Source: Bacteroidota bacterium (GTDB lineage: Bacteria; Bacteroidota; Bacteroidia; Bacteroidales; JAAYUG01). From it: DNA of 11,340 nt. Positions 1 to 6,476 of this stretch are shown here, one piece after another. The notes beneath the pieces are model-generated. The model was not told the origin of the DNA. It ran no database searches and worked only from the letters and a program-made list of their open reading frames with translations. Made by a program: the position numbers and the translations under genes. Where the stretch lies: assembly GCA_021812865.1 (NCBI GenBank), contig JAKAMP010000028.1:1-11340 (forward strand). Reading direction: 5' to 3'. The first letter of the stretch is position 1, and each line of letters opens with the position of its first letter.

Positions 1-269
1 CCGATCAGACCTGGTTCACATTCAGACATAACCATGCGGGCGAGGAGCTCGACATACAGATTGATATTGTAAGTCTGACCGGACAGATTGTTAAAATTAT
101 TCATGTTACGCAAAGTGACGATGGTTTTACAACTTCGCCTATACCTTGGAACGGCAGAAATTACAGTGGACAGGCTGTGGCCAGAGGGATATACATATAC
201 CATGCACGCGTAAAAACGCCTGGGGGTCAGGTAGCGGAAAGAAGTGGTAAAATGATGTTATTGAGATAA
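1..269 (+). CDS. porU: Type IX secretion system sortase PorU, C-terminal end (partial)
   Basis: Reading frame 3 is open from the left edge to a TAA at 267-269, giving about 88 residues; the start lies outside the window. The translation has the layout of a T9SS C-terminal domain as found at the end of PorU: an early FRHNHAGEELDIQIDI stretch (the usual form is 'H N x P G x x L'), then SLTGQIVK, then IPWNGRNYSGQAVARGIYIYHARV and a final KMMLLR. These match the family pattern of a beta-sandwich CTD with 'WDG.D..G......GIYIY' and a closing 'K(L/M)..LR'. PorU is the gingipain-like cysteine peptidase at the outer membrane surface that removes the CTD of cargo and attaches the cargo to A-LPS. The catalytic domain is not visible here, so the call rests on the CTD plus the porV gene immediately downstream. 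Another CTD-bearing cargo protein is the alternative, but the porV context makes PorU much more likely. Confidence 0.85.
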   Translation, partial: DQTWFTFRHNHAGEELDIQIDIVSLTGQIVKIIHVTQSDDGFTTSPIPWNGRNYSGQAVARGIYIYHARVKTPGGQVAERSGKMMLLR

Positions 270-280
270 TTGCGAATAAT

Positions 281-313
281 TTTGTCTTGGACAGCAATAA
301 ATTTATATATTTG
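281..313 (+). promoter_or_regulatory. Bacteroidota-type promoter for porV
   Basis: TTTG at 281-284 and TATATTTG at 306-313 are separated by 21 nt. This fits the Bacteroidota primary sigma factor consensus (TTTG at about -33, TAnnTTTG at about -7), with every consensus base present. Transcription would begin near 317-320, in the gap between porU and porV. It could drive porV, ispF and the two small downstream genes independently of porU. Inferred from consensus only. Confidence 0.65.
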
Positions 314-348
314 TTGGTTTTATGTTTAATTCAAACTCAGAACACTTC

Positions 349-1584
349 ATGCCTGTAAGAAAAGCGAGCCTGGTTTTTTCAGCGATTTTGTTGTCCTGCA
401 TCGGTGTTGCACAAACCCAGATTAGCACAAAGAACTTAAATGGCAGTGATCTGAATGCCATCCAATCGGCGGTGCCTTTTCTTACCATTGCGCCCGATTC
501 AAGGGCAGGCGCTATGGGTGACGTGGGTGTAGCAACTTCGCCTGATGTCAACTCCATACACTGGAACAGCGCCAAGTTTGCCTTTATCAAGGAAGATGCC
601 GGTGTAGCGCTCTCATACACCCCCTGGCTTAGAAATCTGGTGAACGATATCAATCTTGCCTATCTTACAGGATATAAACGAATTGACCGTCAACAGGTGG
701 TCGCTGCTTCCCTGAGGTATTTCGCCTTGGGTGAAATCATTTTCACCGACGGATCAGGAAATGTAATCAGGCCATTCAATCCTAACGAGTTTGCCATCGA
801 TGCCGCCTATTCGCGTTTGTTTACCGATCGGTTCAGCGGTGGGATTGCTTTCCGCTTTATCCGTTCCGACCTAACAGGGCGACTGGAAGGCGACAACCTT
901 GGTGGGGAAACCAAACCGGGGACCTCTTTCGCAGCCGACATTTCTATGTACCATACCCAGAATTTCAAAGTCAGTGACAAGGATCTAACGGTGTCTTATG
1001 GAGCCATGATCTCCAACATCGGAACTAAAATATCCTATACGTCTGGTCTAGGAAAGGAGTTCATCCCCATCAACCTCAGGATTGGGGGAAATACCAAAGT
1101 TCAGCTGGACGATTTCAACGCGCTGTCATTTGCCATTGACCTGGACAAGCTGCTCGTTCCTACTCCACCCATATATTATCAGGCAGGAGATACCTTACCC
1201 GGTGGGAATGTTGTCCAGACCGGCCAGAAGATCATTGCATTCGGTAAAAATCCAGATGTTTCGGTGTTCCAGGGAATGATCCAGTCGTTTTACGATGCAC
1301 CGGGCGGTTTCAGAGAAGAAATGCAGGAGATCATGATCGCCACCGGGATTGAGTACACTTACCGGAACCAGTTTCTGATCCGTGCCGGCCATTTCTACGA
1401 AGCGCAGAACAAGGGAAACCGGAAATATTTCACAGTTGGTGTAGGACTGAAATTGAATGTTTTTGCCATTGACTTTGCCTATCTTATGCCCGCTTCAGGC
1501 AGAAACAATCCTTTAGCCAATACAGTAAGGTTCACCCTTACTTTTCTTTTCGATAAAAACCACAAGAAGGCTTCCAGCATTTAA
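349..1584 (+). CDS. porV: Type IX secretion system outer-membrane shuttle protein PorV
   Basis: PorV (also called LptO) is an outer-membrane beta-barrel of the FadL-like fold that binds CTD-bearing cargo leaving the T9SS translocon and delivers it to the PorU sortase. The protein has an N-terminal signal peptide (MPVRKASLVF onward, ending near GVAQTQ). The highly conserved PorV-family segment follows: AVPFLTIAPDSRAGAMGDVG, then ATSPDVNSIHWNSAKFAF. The rest is alternating beta-strand sequence, ending in an aromatic-rich strand (RFTLTFLF). The length of 411 residues is normal for the family. An upstream in-frame ATG at 322 would give 420 residues, but the predicted transcription start (about 317-320) leaves almost no leader for it, and the 349 start gives a cleaner signal peptide. 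Its TAA directly abuts the ispF ATG, so the two are surely co-transcribed. The porU–porV adjacency strongly supports the call. Confidence 0.93.
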   Translation: MPVRKASLVFSAILLSCIGVAQTQISTKNLNGSDLNAIQSAVPFLTIAPDSRAGAMGDVGVATSPDVNSIHWNSAKFAFIKEDAGVALSYTPWLRNLVNDINLAYLTGYKRIDRQQVVAASLRYFALGEIIFTDGSGNVIRPFNPNEFAIDAAYSRLFTDRFSGGIAFRFIRSDLTGRLEGDNLGGETKPGTSFAADISMYHTQNFKVSDKDLTVSYGAMISNIGTKISYTSGLGKEFIPINLRIGGNTKVQLDDFNALSFAIDLDKLLVPTPPIYYQAGDTLPGGNVVQTGQKIIAFGKNPDVSVFQGMIQSFYDAPGGFREEMQEIMIATGIEYTYRNQFLIRAGHFYEAQNKGNRKYFTVGVGLKLNVFAIDFAYLMPASGRNNPLANTVRFTLTFLFDKNHKKASSI

Positions 1585-2064
1585 ATGAAGGTCAGGGCTG
1601 GTTTCGGGTATGATGTCCATCGCCTGGTGGAAAACCGTAAGTTGATTTTGGGCGGTGTGTATATACCTTTTCATAAAGGCTGCCTGGCCCATTCCGACGG
1701 CGACGCGCTCATCCATGCCATTATCGATGCATTGCTCGGCGCTGCCGGACAAAGAGATATCGGTTGGCATTTCCCCGATACCTCCGATGAATTCAAGAAT
1801 ATAGACAGCCGCATCCTGTTACAGAAAACCTTCGATATCATACAGAAAGAGGGTTACAGGGTAGGCAATATCGACTGCACCATAAGCCTGGAACAACCTA
1901 AACTGAAACTGCATATCCCGGAGATGATTGCTGTGATCAGCGAAATCCTTCACATGCCCGTGGGCGCCCTGAGCGTCAAGGCCGGAACGAATGAGAAAAT
2001 GGGATTTGTGGGTACAGGTGAAGGCGTGGCCGTATACGCTGTTTGCATTCTTGAAAAAGACTGA
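1585..2064 (+). CDS. ispF: 2-C-methyl-D-erythritol 2,4-cyclodiphosphate synthase
   Basis: IspF converts 4-diphosphocytidyl-2-C-methyl-D-erythritol 2-phosphate to 2-C-methyl-D-erythritol 2,4-cyclodiphosphate with release of CMP, in the MEP route to isoprenoids. It is a cytosolic homotrimer with a divalent metal in each active site. The 159 residues match the family length. The metal ligands are in place: D10 and H12 in GFGYDVHRL, and H44 in the HSDGDALIHAIIDALLGA motif (36-53). The GWHFPD segment (60-65) and the C-terminal FVGTGEGV loop are also intact. The start codon touches the porV stop codon with no gap, so translation is probably coupled. No function links it directly to secretion; I recall the same porU-porV-ispF order in Porphyromonas gingivalis, so the arrangement appears conserved. 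Confidence 0.97.
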   Translation: MKVRAGFGYDVHRLVENRKLILGGVYIPFHKGCLAHSDGDALIHAIIDALLGAAGQRDIGWHFPDTSDEFKNIDSRILLQKTFDIIQKEGYRVGNIDCTISLEQPKLKLHIPEMIAVISEILHMPVGALSVKAGTNEKMGFVGTGEGVAVYAVCILEKD

Positions 2065-2073
2065 TCTCTCTTT

Positions 2074-2445
2074 ATGGCTTTGGAAGTGAAGAAAATCTTA
2101 ATCCTGGGAGCCAGTCCTGATCCAGGGAAATACTCAAATATTGCAGCCAGAAAGCTTATCCGGTCGGGGTACGAGGTTGTGCTTTTGGGAATCAGGCACG
2201 GAGAGATTGAAGGACAAAAGATACAGACCGTGATGCAGGGATGTGAGGAAGTGCATACCGTGGCGCTTTACCTCAGCCGGGAAAAACAGGACTCCTATTC
2301 CGAATTTATCTTTTCTCTGAAACCACAGCGAATTATATTCAACCCGGGTACAGAAAATCCGGAACTGATGGAAAAGGCCAGGCAAAAGGGTATAGAGACC
2401 GTATATGATTGCCTGATAGAGATGATTCAACAAAAGCAATTCTGA
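2074..2445 (+). CDS. CoA-binding domain protein (YccU-like, CoA_binding_2 family)
   Basis: A 123-residue protein made of a single Rossmann-type CoA-binding domain. It opens with KKILILGASPDPGKYSNIAA (6-25), the nucleotide-binding loop typical of the family ('GAS.NP.RYS..A'). It continues with GYEVVLLGIRHGEI, HTVALYLSREKQ and the characteristic KPQRIIFNPGTENPEL (83-98). The C-terminal YDC motif at 111-113 corresponds to the conserved cysteine region of the family. Members resemble the CoA-binding domain of succinyl-CoA ligase alpha subunit but lack the catalytic and ATP-grasp parts. Their physiological role is not settled. The gene starts 9 nt after ispF and ends 3 nt before a thioredoxin-like gene, so it belongs to the same transcript. 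The family assignment is firm; the function is unknown. Confidence 0.88.
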   Translation: MALEVKKILILGASPDPGKYSNIAARKLIRSGYEVVLLGIRHGEIEGQKIQTVMQGCEEVHTVALYLSREKQDSYSEFIFSLKPQRIIFNPGTENPELMEKARQKGIETVYDCLIEMIQQKQF

Positions 2446-2448
2446 GAT

Positions 2449-2784
2449 ATGCTGAAAACAATCCATTCCATCGCAGAATTTGAGGCTACCCTGAAGGAAG
2501 AGCGAGCTGTACTGGCTTATTTTTCCACTGCTGCCTGCAATGTCTGCAAGGTTTTGAAACCAAAGGTGGATGAATACTTTACTGCGAATTTTCCCCTCAT
2601 CCATCTTTGTTATATAGACAGTAAGCAGACTCCCGATATTGCTGCACAGCAAAGAGTACTGGTAGCCCCCACAGTGGTGATATACTTCGAAGGCAGGGAA
2701 TTTTTCAGGTTCAGCCGGGCATTTGGCCTGGAAGAGATGGCCGGAAAGGTTGAGCGCCCTTACAGTCTGATGTTTGGTGATTAA
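2449..2784 (+). CDS. Thioredoxin family protein with CNVC active site
   Basis: A 111-residue single-domain thioredoxin-fold protein with no signal peptide or membrane segment, so probably cytosolic. The redox motif is C30-N-V-C33 (in FSTAACNVCKVLKPKV), which differs from the classical WCGPC: the tryptophan is replaced and the dipeptide between the cysteines is NV. The cis-proline opposite the active site is P74 in VAPTVVIYFEGRE, and the fold continues to a C-terminal helix (LEEMAGKV). It probably acts as a thiol-disulfide reductase or as a redox partner of a specific client. The gene lies 3 nt after the CoA-binding protein gene and is the last of the porV transcript. Its TAA stop overlaps the stop codon of the convergent lipoprotein gene. 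The fold is certain; substrate and partner are unknown. Confidence 0.88.
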   Translation: MLKTIHSIAEFEATLKEERAVLAYFSTAACNVCKVLKPKVDEYFTANFPLIHLCYIDSKQTPDIAAQQRVLVAPTVVIYFEGREFFRFSRAFGLEEMAGKVERPYSLMFGD

Positions 2785-3179
2785 TACCTCGTAAGAACAG
2801 CTGAAACGGAATCCACTCCGCCATTATCCTGTGCAGTAAAAATCAGGGTGATTTTCTGCCCGTTATCAGTAATATTTCCTGTGCCAGATATTAGAAAGCC
2901 GCTGGCGGTCTGTTCCGGAATTTCAAGATAATCGAGACTTACATAAGCATTAACCTTCACGCCGGTTCCCAGATGGTAAAAATTGTCAATCAAAATTTCA
3001 TTATCATTCAGGGTTGAACGGGTAATTTCCACGTCATAATAACTGCTATTGAACACTGCGCTCTTTTCCTGGCAATGCCAGGTACCGGGCAGCTTGCTGG
3101 TCACGTTCTGGCTGTCGTCCTCGCAGGCCGAAACGATTACAAGGAGCAGAATAACAAGGAATGGTAGAATTTTCTGCAT
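2781..3179 (-). CDS. Small lipoprotein of unknown function, downstream of urocanase
   Basis: A 132-residue protein with a lipoprotein signal: MQKILPFLVILLLVIVSAC, a hydrophobic core followed by a VSAC lipobox with the acylated cysteine at residue 19, then EDDSQN. The acidic residues just after the cysteine are compatible with surface or outer-membrane lipoproteins in this phylum. The mature part is short, rich in Thr, Asn, Gly and alternating hydrophobics, and contains GTWHCQEK, SGFLISGTGNITDNGQKITLIF and DSVSAVLTRY. This suggests a small beta-sandwich or lipocalin-like barrel, a common build for Bacteroidota lipoproteins. I cannot name a family. A longer reading from 3212 would overlap the end of hutU and spoil the signal peptide; the 3179 start lies 4 nt after the hutU stop, so co-transcription with hutU is likely. 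The gene converges with the thioredoxin gene. Confidence 0.72.
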   Translation of the reverse strand: MQKILPFLVILLLVIVSACEDDSQNVTSKLPGTWHCQEKSAVFNSSYYDVEITRSTLNDNEILIDNFYHLGTGVKVNAYVSLDYLEIPEQTASGFLISGTGNITDNGQKITLIFTAQDNGGVDSVSAVLTRY

Positions 3180-3183
3180 GGGC

Positions 3184-5205
3184 TCAGTGTTTATTTGTTT
3201 TCTGAAATACACGGTTTATTAGCTTTTCGTCTGCCAGGTAGGGTACAGTAACCTGCAGCCGGGGTTCGTGTTGCATGGCTTTACGGATGGTATCCATGGC
3301 TCCCGGGTTGCGGGCCCAGCTACGGCGGGTCACACCATTGTTCACATCCCAGTAAAGCATGGATTTGAGGCGGCGGTCGGTCTCTGTTGTACCATCGAGC
3401 ATCATTCCGAAACCGCCGTTGATCACTTCTCCCCAGCCTACGCCTCCTCCGTTGTGGATCGATACCCAGGTGGCACCCCGGAAACTGTCGCCGATCACAT
3501 TTTGTATGGCCATGTCGGCGGTGAAACGCGATCCGTCATAGATATTGGCGGTTTCACGGAAGGGCGAATCAGTGCCTGATACATCGTGGTGATCCCTGCC
3601 CAGCACAACAGGACCCGAAAGCTTGCCTTCGCGGATGGCCTTGTTGAATGCCTCCGCTATGCGTATCCTGCCTTCGCTGTCGGCATAAAGGATACGTGCT
3701 TGCGAACCCACCACCAGCTTGTTCCTGCCTGCTTCCCTTATCCAGTGGATGTTGTCGTTCATCTGCGACCGGATATCGGCAGGGGCTTCCTTTATGATCT
3801 CTTCCATTACCTGCAGGGCTAGTTGGTCGGTGGTTTCGAGATCGCGGGGGTCGTTTGATGCACACACCCAACGGAAAGGGCCAAAGCCATAATCGAAGAA
3901 CATTGGCCCCATGATGTCTTCCACGTAAGAAGAATACCTGAATCGCCCTTTTTCAGCCATCACATCGGCGCCGGCACGGGAGGCTTCGAGTAGAAAGGCA
4001 TTACCATAATCCCAGAAATACATTCCCCGGGCGGCAATTTTGTTGATTGCCTGCACCTGGCGGCGGAGTGAAGCATACACCTTCTCTTTGAAAAGGGAAG
4101 GATCGGAGGCCATCATTATATTCGATTCCTCGAAACTTTGTCCGGCCGGATAATACCCTCCGGCAAAAGGATTATGCAGGGAGGTCTGATCCGAACCCAG
4201 TTCAACTTTAAAATTCTCCCGGTCTATGGCTTCCCAGAGATCTACGATATTGCCCAGATAGGCCAAAGATACGGCTTCTCCTGCGTTCCTCGCCCTGTTT
4301 GCGCGCTCAAGCATGGCGGTCGTATCGGTAAATACTTCGTTTACCCAGCCCTGCTCATGTCTTTTTCTCAATGCTTTTTCGTTCACCTCTGCCACGAGGC
4401 ATATTCCACCTGCAATGACAGTTGCTTTAGGCTGAGCACCCGACATGCCGCCCAATCCTGAGGTTACAAACACTTTCCCTTTGAGGTTGCCTGTGTCTGA
4501 ACCGCTCAGTTTGCGGCCGGCATTCAAAACGGTAATAGTGGTTCCATGCACAATGCCCTGTGGACCGATATACATATAGGAGCCAGCCGTCATTTGCCCG
4601 TATTGCGATACACCCAGGGCATTGTAACGCTCATAATCGTCCTGGCTGGAGTAATTGGGAATGACCATTCCATTGGTCACCACCACCCGTGGTGCGTCTT
4701 TGTGGGAAGGGAAGAGCCCTGCCGGGTGACCTGAATACATCACCAGCGTCTGTTCGTCGGTCATTTTTGCCAGGTACTTCATGCAGAGCAGGTACTGCGC
4801 CCAGTTCTGAAATACTGCGCCGTTTCCGCCATAAGTAATGAGTTCGTGGGGATGCTGGGCCACTGCCTCATCGAGGTTGTTCTGGATCATCATCATGATG
4901 GCCGCAGCCTGCTTTGTTTTGCAGGGATATTCATCGATTGGTCTGGCGTACATCCGGTACGATGGCCTGAAACGGTACATATATATACGGCCATAGGTTT
5001 CGAGTTCCCTGGCAAATTCTTCTGCCAAAACGTCATGATGACGCGGATGAAAATACCGCAGGGCATTTTTCAGAGCCAGTTTTTTCTCTTCGGGATCCAG
5101 GATGTTTTTTCTTACCGGGGCATGGTTGGCGGCCGGATCATAAAAGACCGTATGGGGCAGTTCTTCAGGGATTCCCTTCAATATTGCGTGATAAAATGCA
5201 TTCAT
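3184..5205 (-). CDS. hutU: Urocanate hydratase, long (animal-like) form
   Basis: Urocanase hydrates urocanate to 4-imidazolone-5-propionate using tightly bound NAD+ as an electrophile; it is the second step of histidine degradation. The 673 residues belong to the long subfamily found in Bacteroidota and animals, against about 550-560 in the Pseudomonas/Bacillus form. Landmarks are YGGNGAVFQNWAQ (125-137), YSGHPAGLFPS, TNGMVIPNYS, QYGQMTAGSYMYIGPQGI, TSGLGGMSGAQ (248-258, nucleotide-binding loop), GSDQTSLHNP (337-346), FWDYGNAFLLEASRAGADV (397-415), FGPFRWVCAS (441-450), RDHHDVSGTDSPFRE (537-551) and NGGGVGWGEVINGG (585-598). I chose the ATG at 5205 (MNAFYHAILKGIPEELP) because long-form members begin this way; a frame extension to 5313 adds 36 residues unlike the family and crosses the promoter region. 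No other hut gene lies nearby. The only partner is the lipoprotein gene 4 nt downstream. Confidence 0.96.
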   Translation of the reverse strand: MNAFYHAILKGIPEELPHTVFYDPAANHAPVRKNILDPEEKKLALKNALRYFHPRHHDVLAEEFARELETYGRIYMYRFRPSYRMYARPIDEYPCKTKQAAAIMMMIQNNLDEAVAQHPHELITYGGNGAVFQNWAQYLLCMKYLAKMTDEQTLVMYSGHPAGLFPSHKDAPRVVVTNGMVIPNYSSQDDYERYNALGVSQYGQMTAGSYMYIGPQGIVHGTTITVLNAGRKLSGSDTGNLKGKVFVTSGLGGMSGAQPKATVIAGGICLVAEVNEKALRKRHEQGWVNEVFTDTTAMLERANRARNAGEAVSLAYLGNIVDLWEAIDRENFKVELGSDQTSLHNPFAGGYYPAGQSFEESNIMMASDPSLFKEKVYASLRRQVQAINKIAARGMYFWDYGNAFLLEASRAGADVMAEKGRFRYSSYVEDIMGPMFFDYGFGPFRWVCASNDPRDLETTDQLALQVMEEIIKEAPADIRSQMNDNIHWIREAGRNKLVVGSQARILYADSEGRIRIAEAFNKAIREGKLSGPVVLGRDHHDVSGTDSPFRETANIYDGSRFTADMAIQNVIGDSFRGATWVSIHNGGGVGWGEVINGGFGMMLDGTTETDRRLKSMLYWDVNNGVTRRSWARNPGAMDTIRKAMQHEPRLQVTVPYLADEKLINRVFQKTNKH

Positions 5206-5224
5206 GAGAATAAGGAATGAAGCA

Positions 5225-5232
5225 CAAATGTA
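5225..5232 (-). promoter_or_regulatory. Candidate -7 promoter element for hutU
   Basis: On the minus strand this reads TACATTTG, a full match to TAnnTTTG, about 20 nt before the hutU ATG. The nearest TTTG upstream (5250-5247) is only 14 nt away instead of the usual 19-21, so the -33 half is weak. Either transcription here depends on an activator, or the site is a chance match. It would give a 5' leader of about 15 nt. Confidence 0.35.
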
Positions 5233-5285
5233 TAAAAGGACTTCTGCAAAATACGCATCCGAAAGCAGGAAAAAGAGGCCTGATA

Positions 5286-5316
5286 TTTGATAACATATGC
5301 CAAAATAGTACATTTG
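5286..5316 (+). promoter_or_regulatory. Bacteroidota-type promoter for the lemA operon
   Basis: TTTG at 5286-5289 and TACATTTG at 5309-5316 are 19 nt apart, a perfect match to the phylum's primary promoter consensus. It lies in the 135-nt gap between the divergent hutU and lemA genes. Transcription should start near 5320-5323, leaving a leader of about 20 nt before the lemA ATG at 5341. It probably drives lemA and the three genes after it. Confidence 0.7.
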
Positions 5317-5340
5317 ATAATCTAACCAAATTCCAACACT

Positions 5341-5943
5341 ATGAAAAGATCAACGATCATATGGCTGGTTGTACTGGCTGTCATTGTTTTATCGATCATC
5401 GGAATTATCCGTTCAGGAATCCGTGTATATAACAATATGGTAACCAAAAGAGAAGCAGTAACCAGTCAGTGGGGCAACGTACAGACTCAATACCAGAGAA
5501 GGATGGATCTGATCCCCAATTTTGTGAATACAGTAAAGGGAGCTGCCAATTTCGAACAGACCACCCTTACACAGGTAATCGAAGCAAGAGCTAAGGCCAC
5601 TTCGATCAATATTGACCCCAAAAACCTTACTGCCGAATCGCTGAAGCAATTCCAGGCTGCACAGGGGGAAGTAAGTTCTGCACTGGCGCGTTTGATGGTG
5701 GTTGTAGAGAGATATCCTGAACTGAAAGCCACCCAGAACTTCAGGGACTTGCAGGTTGAACTGGAAGGCACGGAAAACCGCATTGCAGTGGAAAGAAAGA
5801 AATTCAATGATATTGCGCTGGATTATAACACGTATATCAAGAAATTTCCCCAGGTGATTCTGTCGGGCATGTTTGGTTTCAGCGAAAAACCATACTTTGA
5901 AGCAGCCCAGGGCGCAGATAAGGCTCCCGAAGTGAAATTCTGA
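5341..5943 (+). CDS. lemA: LemA family membrane protein
   Basis: A 200-residue LemA-family protein. Residues 7-24 form one N-terminal membrane segment (IWLVVLAVIVLSIIGIIR). The rest is a mostly helical domain with the family signature: YNNMVTKREAVTSQWGNVQTQ (30-50), YQRRMDLIPNFVNTVKG (51-67) and TTLTQVIEARAKA (74-86), and later a heptad-rich ELEGTENRIAVERKKFND helix and SGMFGFSEKPYFEA near the C terminus. Family members are anchored in the cytoplasmic membrane with the helical domain facing outward; their biochemical role is unsettled. The gene has its own well-formed promoter and is followed 22 nt later by a soluble TPM-domain gene and then a membrane TPM gene, an association seen in many bacteria. 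Length and motifs are normal. Confidence 0.95.
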   Translation: MKRSTIIWLVVLAVIVLSIIGIIRSGIRVYNNMVTKREAVTSQWGNVQTQYQRRMDLIPNFVNTVKGAANFEQTTLTQVIEARAKATSINIDPKNLTAESLKQFQAAQGEVSSALARLMVVVERYPELKATQNFRDLQVELEGTENRIAVERKKFNDIALDYNTYIKKFPQVILSGMFGFSEKPYFEAAQGADKAPEVKF

Positions 5944-5965
5944 GGATGAACCCTTCTGGCATGCC

Positions 5966-6451
5966 ATGTCACGAGGAGTGCATTCAAAAAAATCATCATC
6001 AAATTCCAAACAGATGAAACCAGCAGGTTTTTTTTCTTCAGAGGACCGGAAACATATCGAAAAGGCTGTTCATGAGGCCGAGCAGGATACTTCCGGGGAG
6101 ATCAGGGTGCATATCGACGGGAAATGCAAAGGGGATGCACTGGATGCCGCCGCCTGGGTTTTCGGTAAACTGGGTATGCAAAAGACGAAGCTGCGCAACG
6201 GTGTGCTCATTTACCTGGCCATTGAGGACCGCAAATTCGCTATTATAGGTGATGCCGGAATAAACCAGAAGGTACCGGCAAACTTCTGGGATGACGTGAA
6301 GACCACCATGGAAGGATATTTCCGCAAGGGAGAATTCACTCAGGGGCTCGTTCATGGCATCACCCTGTCGGGACAGCATCTCAAGAAGCATTTCCCGCAT
6401 CAGAAAGATGATGTGAATGAACTGCCCGACGAAATATCCTTTGGTAAATGA
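5966..6451 (+). CDS. Soluble TPM-domain protein (TLP18.3/Psb32/MOLO-1 type)
   Basis: A 161-residue protein carrying one TPM domain. The domain runs from about FFSSEDRKHIEKAVHEAE to the C-terminal helix near GLVHGITLSGQHLKKHFP. Typical elements are DTSGEIRVHI (the first beta strand), NGVLIYLAIEDRKFAIIGDAGI (the central strand pair) and FWDDVKTTMEGYFRKGEFTQG. No membrane segment or signal peptide is visible, in contrast with the second TPM gene. The start is uncertain. The ATG at 5966 adds a Ser/Lys-rich leader (MSRGVHSKKSSSNSKQ), while an in-frame ATG at 6014 starts directly with MKPAGFFSSEDRKHIEK, where I would expect the conserved domain to begin; neither has a clear ribosome binding site. 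It sits between lemA and the membrane TPM gene and is probably co-transcribed. The TPM fold is known, but its molecular function in bacteria is not. Confidence 0.85.
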   Translation: MSRGVHSKKSSSNSKQMKPAGFFSSEDRKHIEKAVHEAEQDTSGEIRVHIDGKCKGDALDAAAWVFGKLGMQKTKLRNGVLIYLAIEDRKFAIIGDAGINQKVPANFWDDVKTTMEGYFRKGEFTQGLVHGITLSGQHLKKHFPHQKDDVNELPDEISFGK

Positions 6452-6460
6452 CCTTTAAAA

Positions 6461-6467
6461 GAAGGAG
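6461..6467 (+). promoter_or_regulatory. Strong Shine-Dalgarno before the membrane TPM gene
   Basis: GAAGGAG lies 9 nt before the ATG at 6477. Such a clear Shine-Dalgarno stands out because the other genes in this window lack one, as is usual in Bacteroidota. It fixes the start of the downstream gene at 6477. Confidence 0.6.
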
Positions 6468-6476
6468 TAATCATCC

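Noticed and set aside
2134..2652. 172-residue open frame on the minus strand opposite the CoA-binding and thioredoxin genes.
   Set aside because: It is the antisense shadow of two well-supported genes and shows no recognisable domain.
3180..3212. Longer start for the lipoprotein (MYFRKQINTEP leader).
   Set aside because: It would overlap the end of hutU and place charged residues before an otherwise standard lipoprotein signal peptide.
5206..5313. 36-residue N-terminal extension of urocanase.
   Set aside because: It crosses the divergent promoter region, has no family similarity, and MNAF... at 5205 is where long-form urocanases start.
5413..6009. 198-residue open frame on the minus strand opposite lemA.
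   Set aside because: The composition is irregular and Cys/His/Phe rich, there is no family resemblance, and it lies fully over a clear lemA gene.
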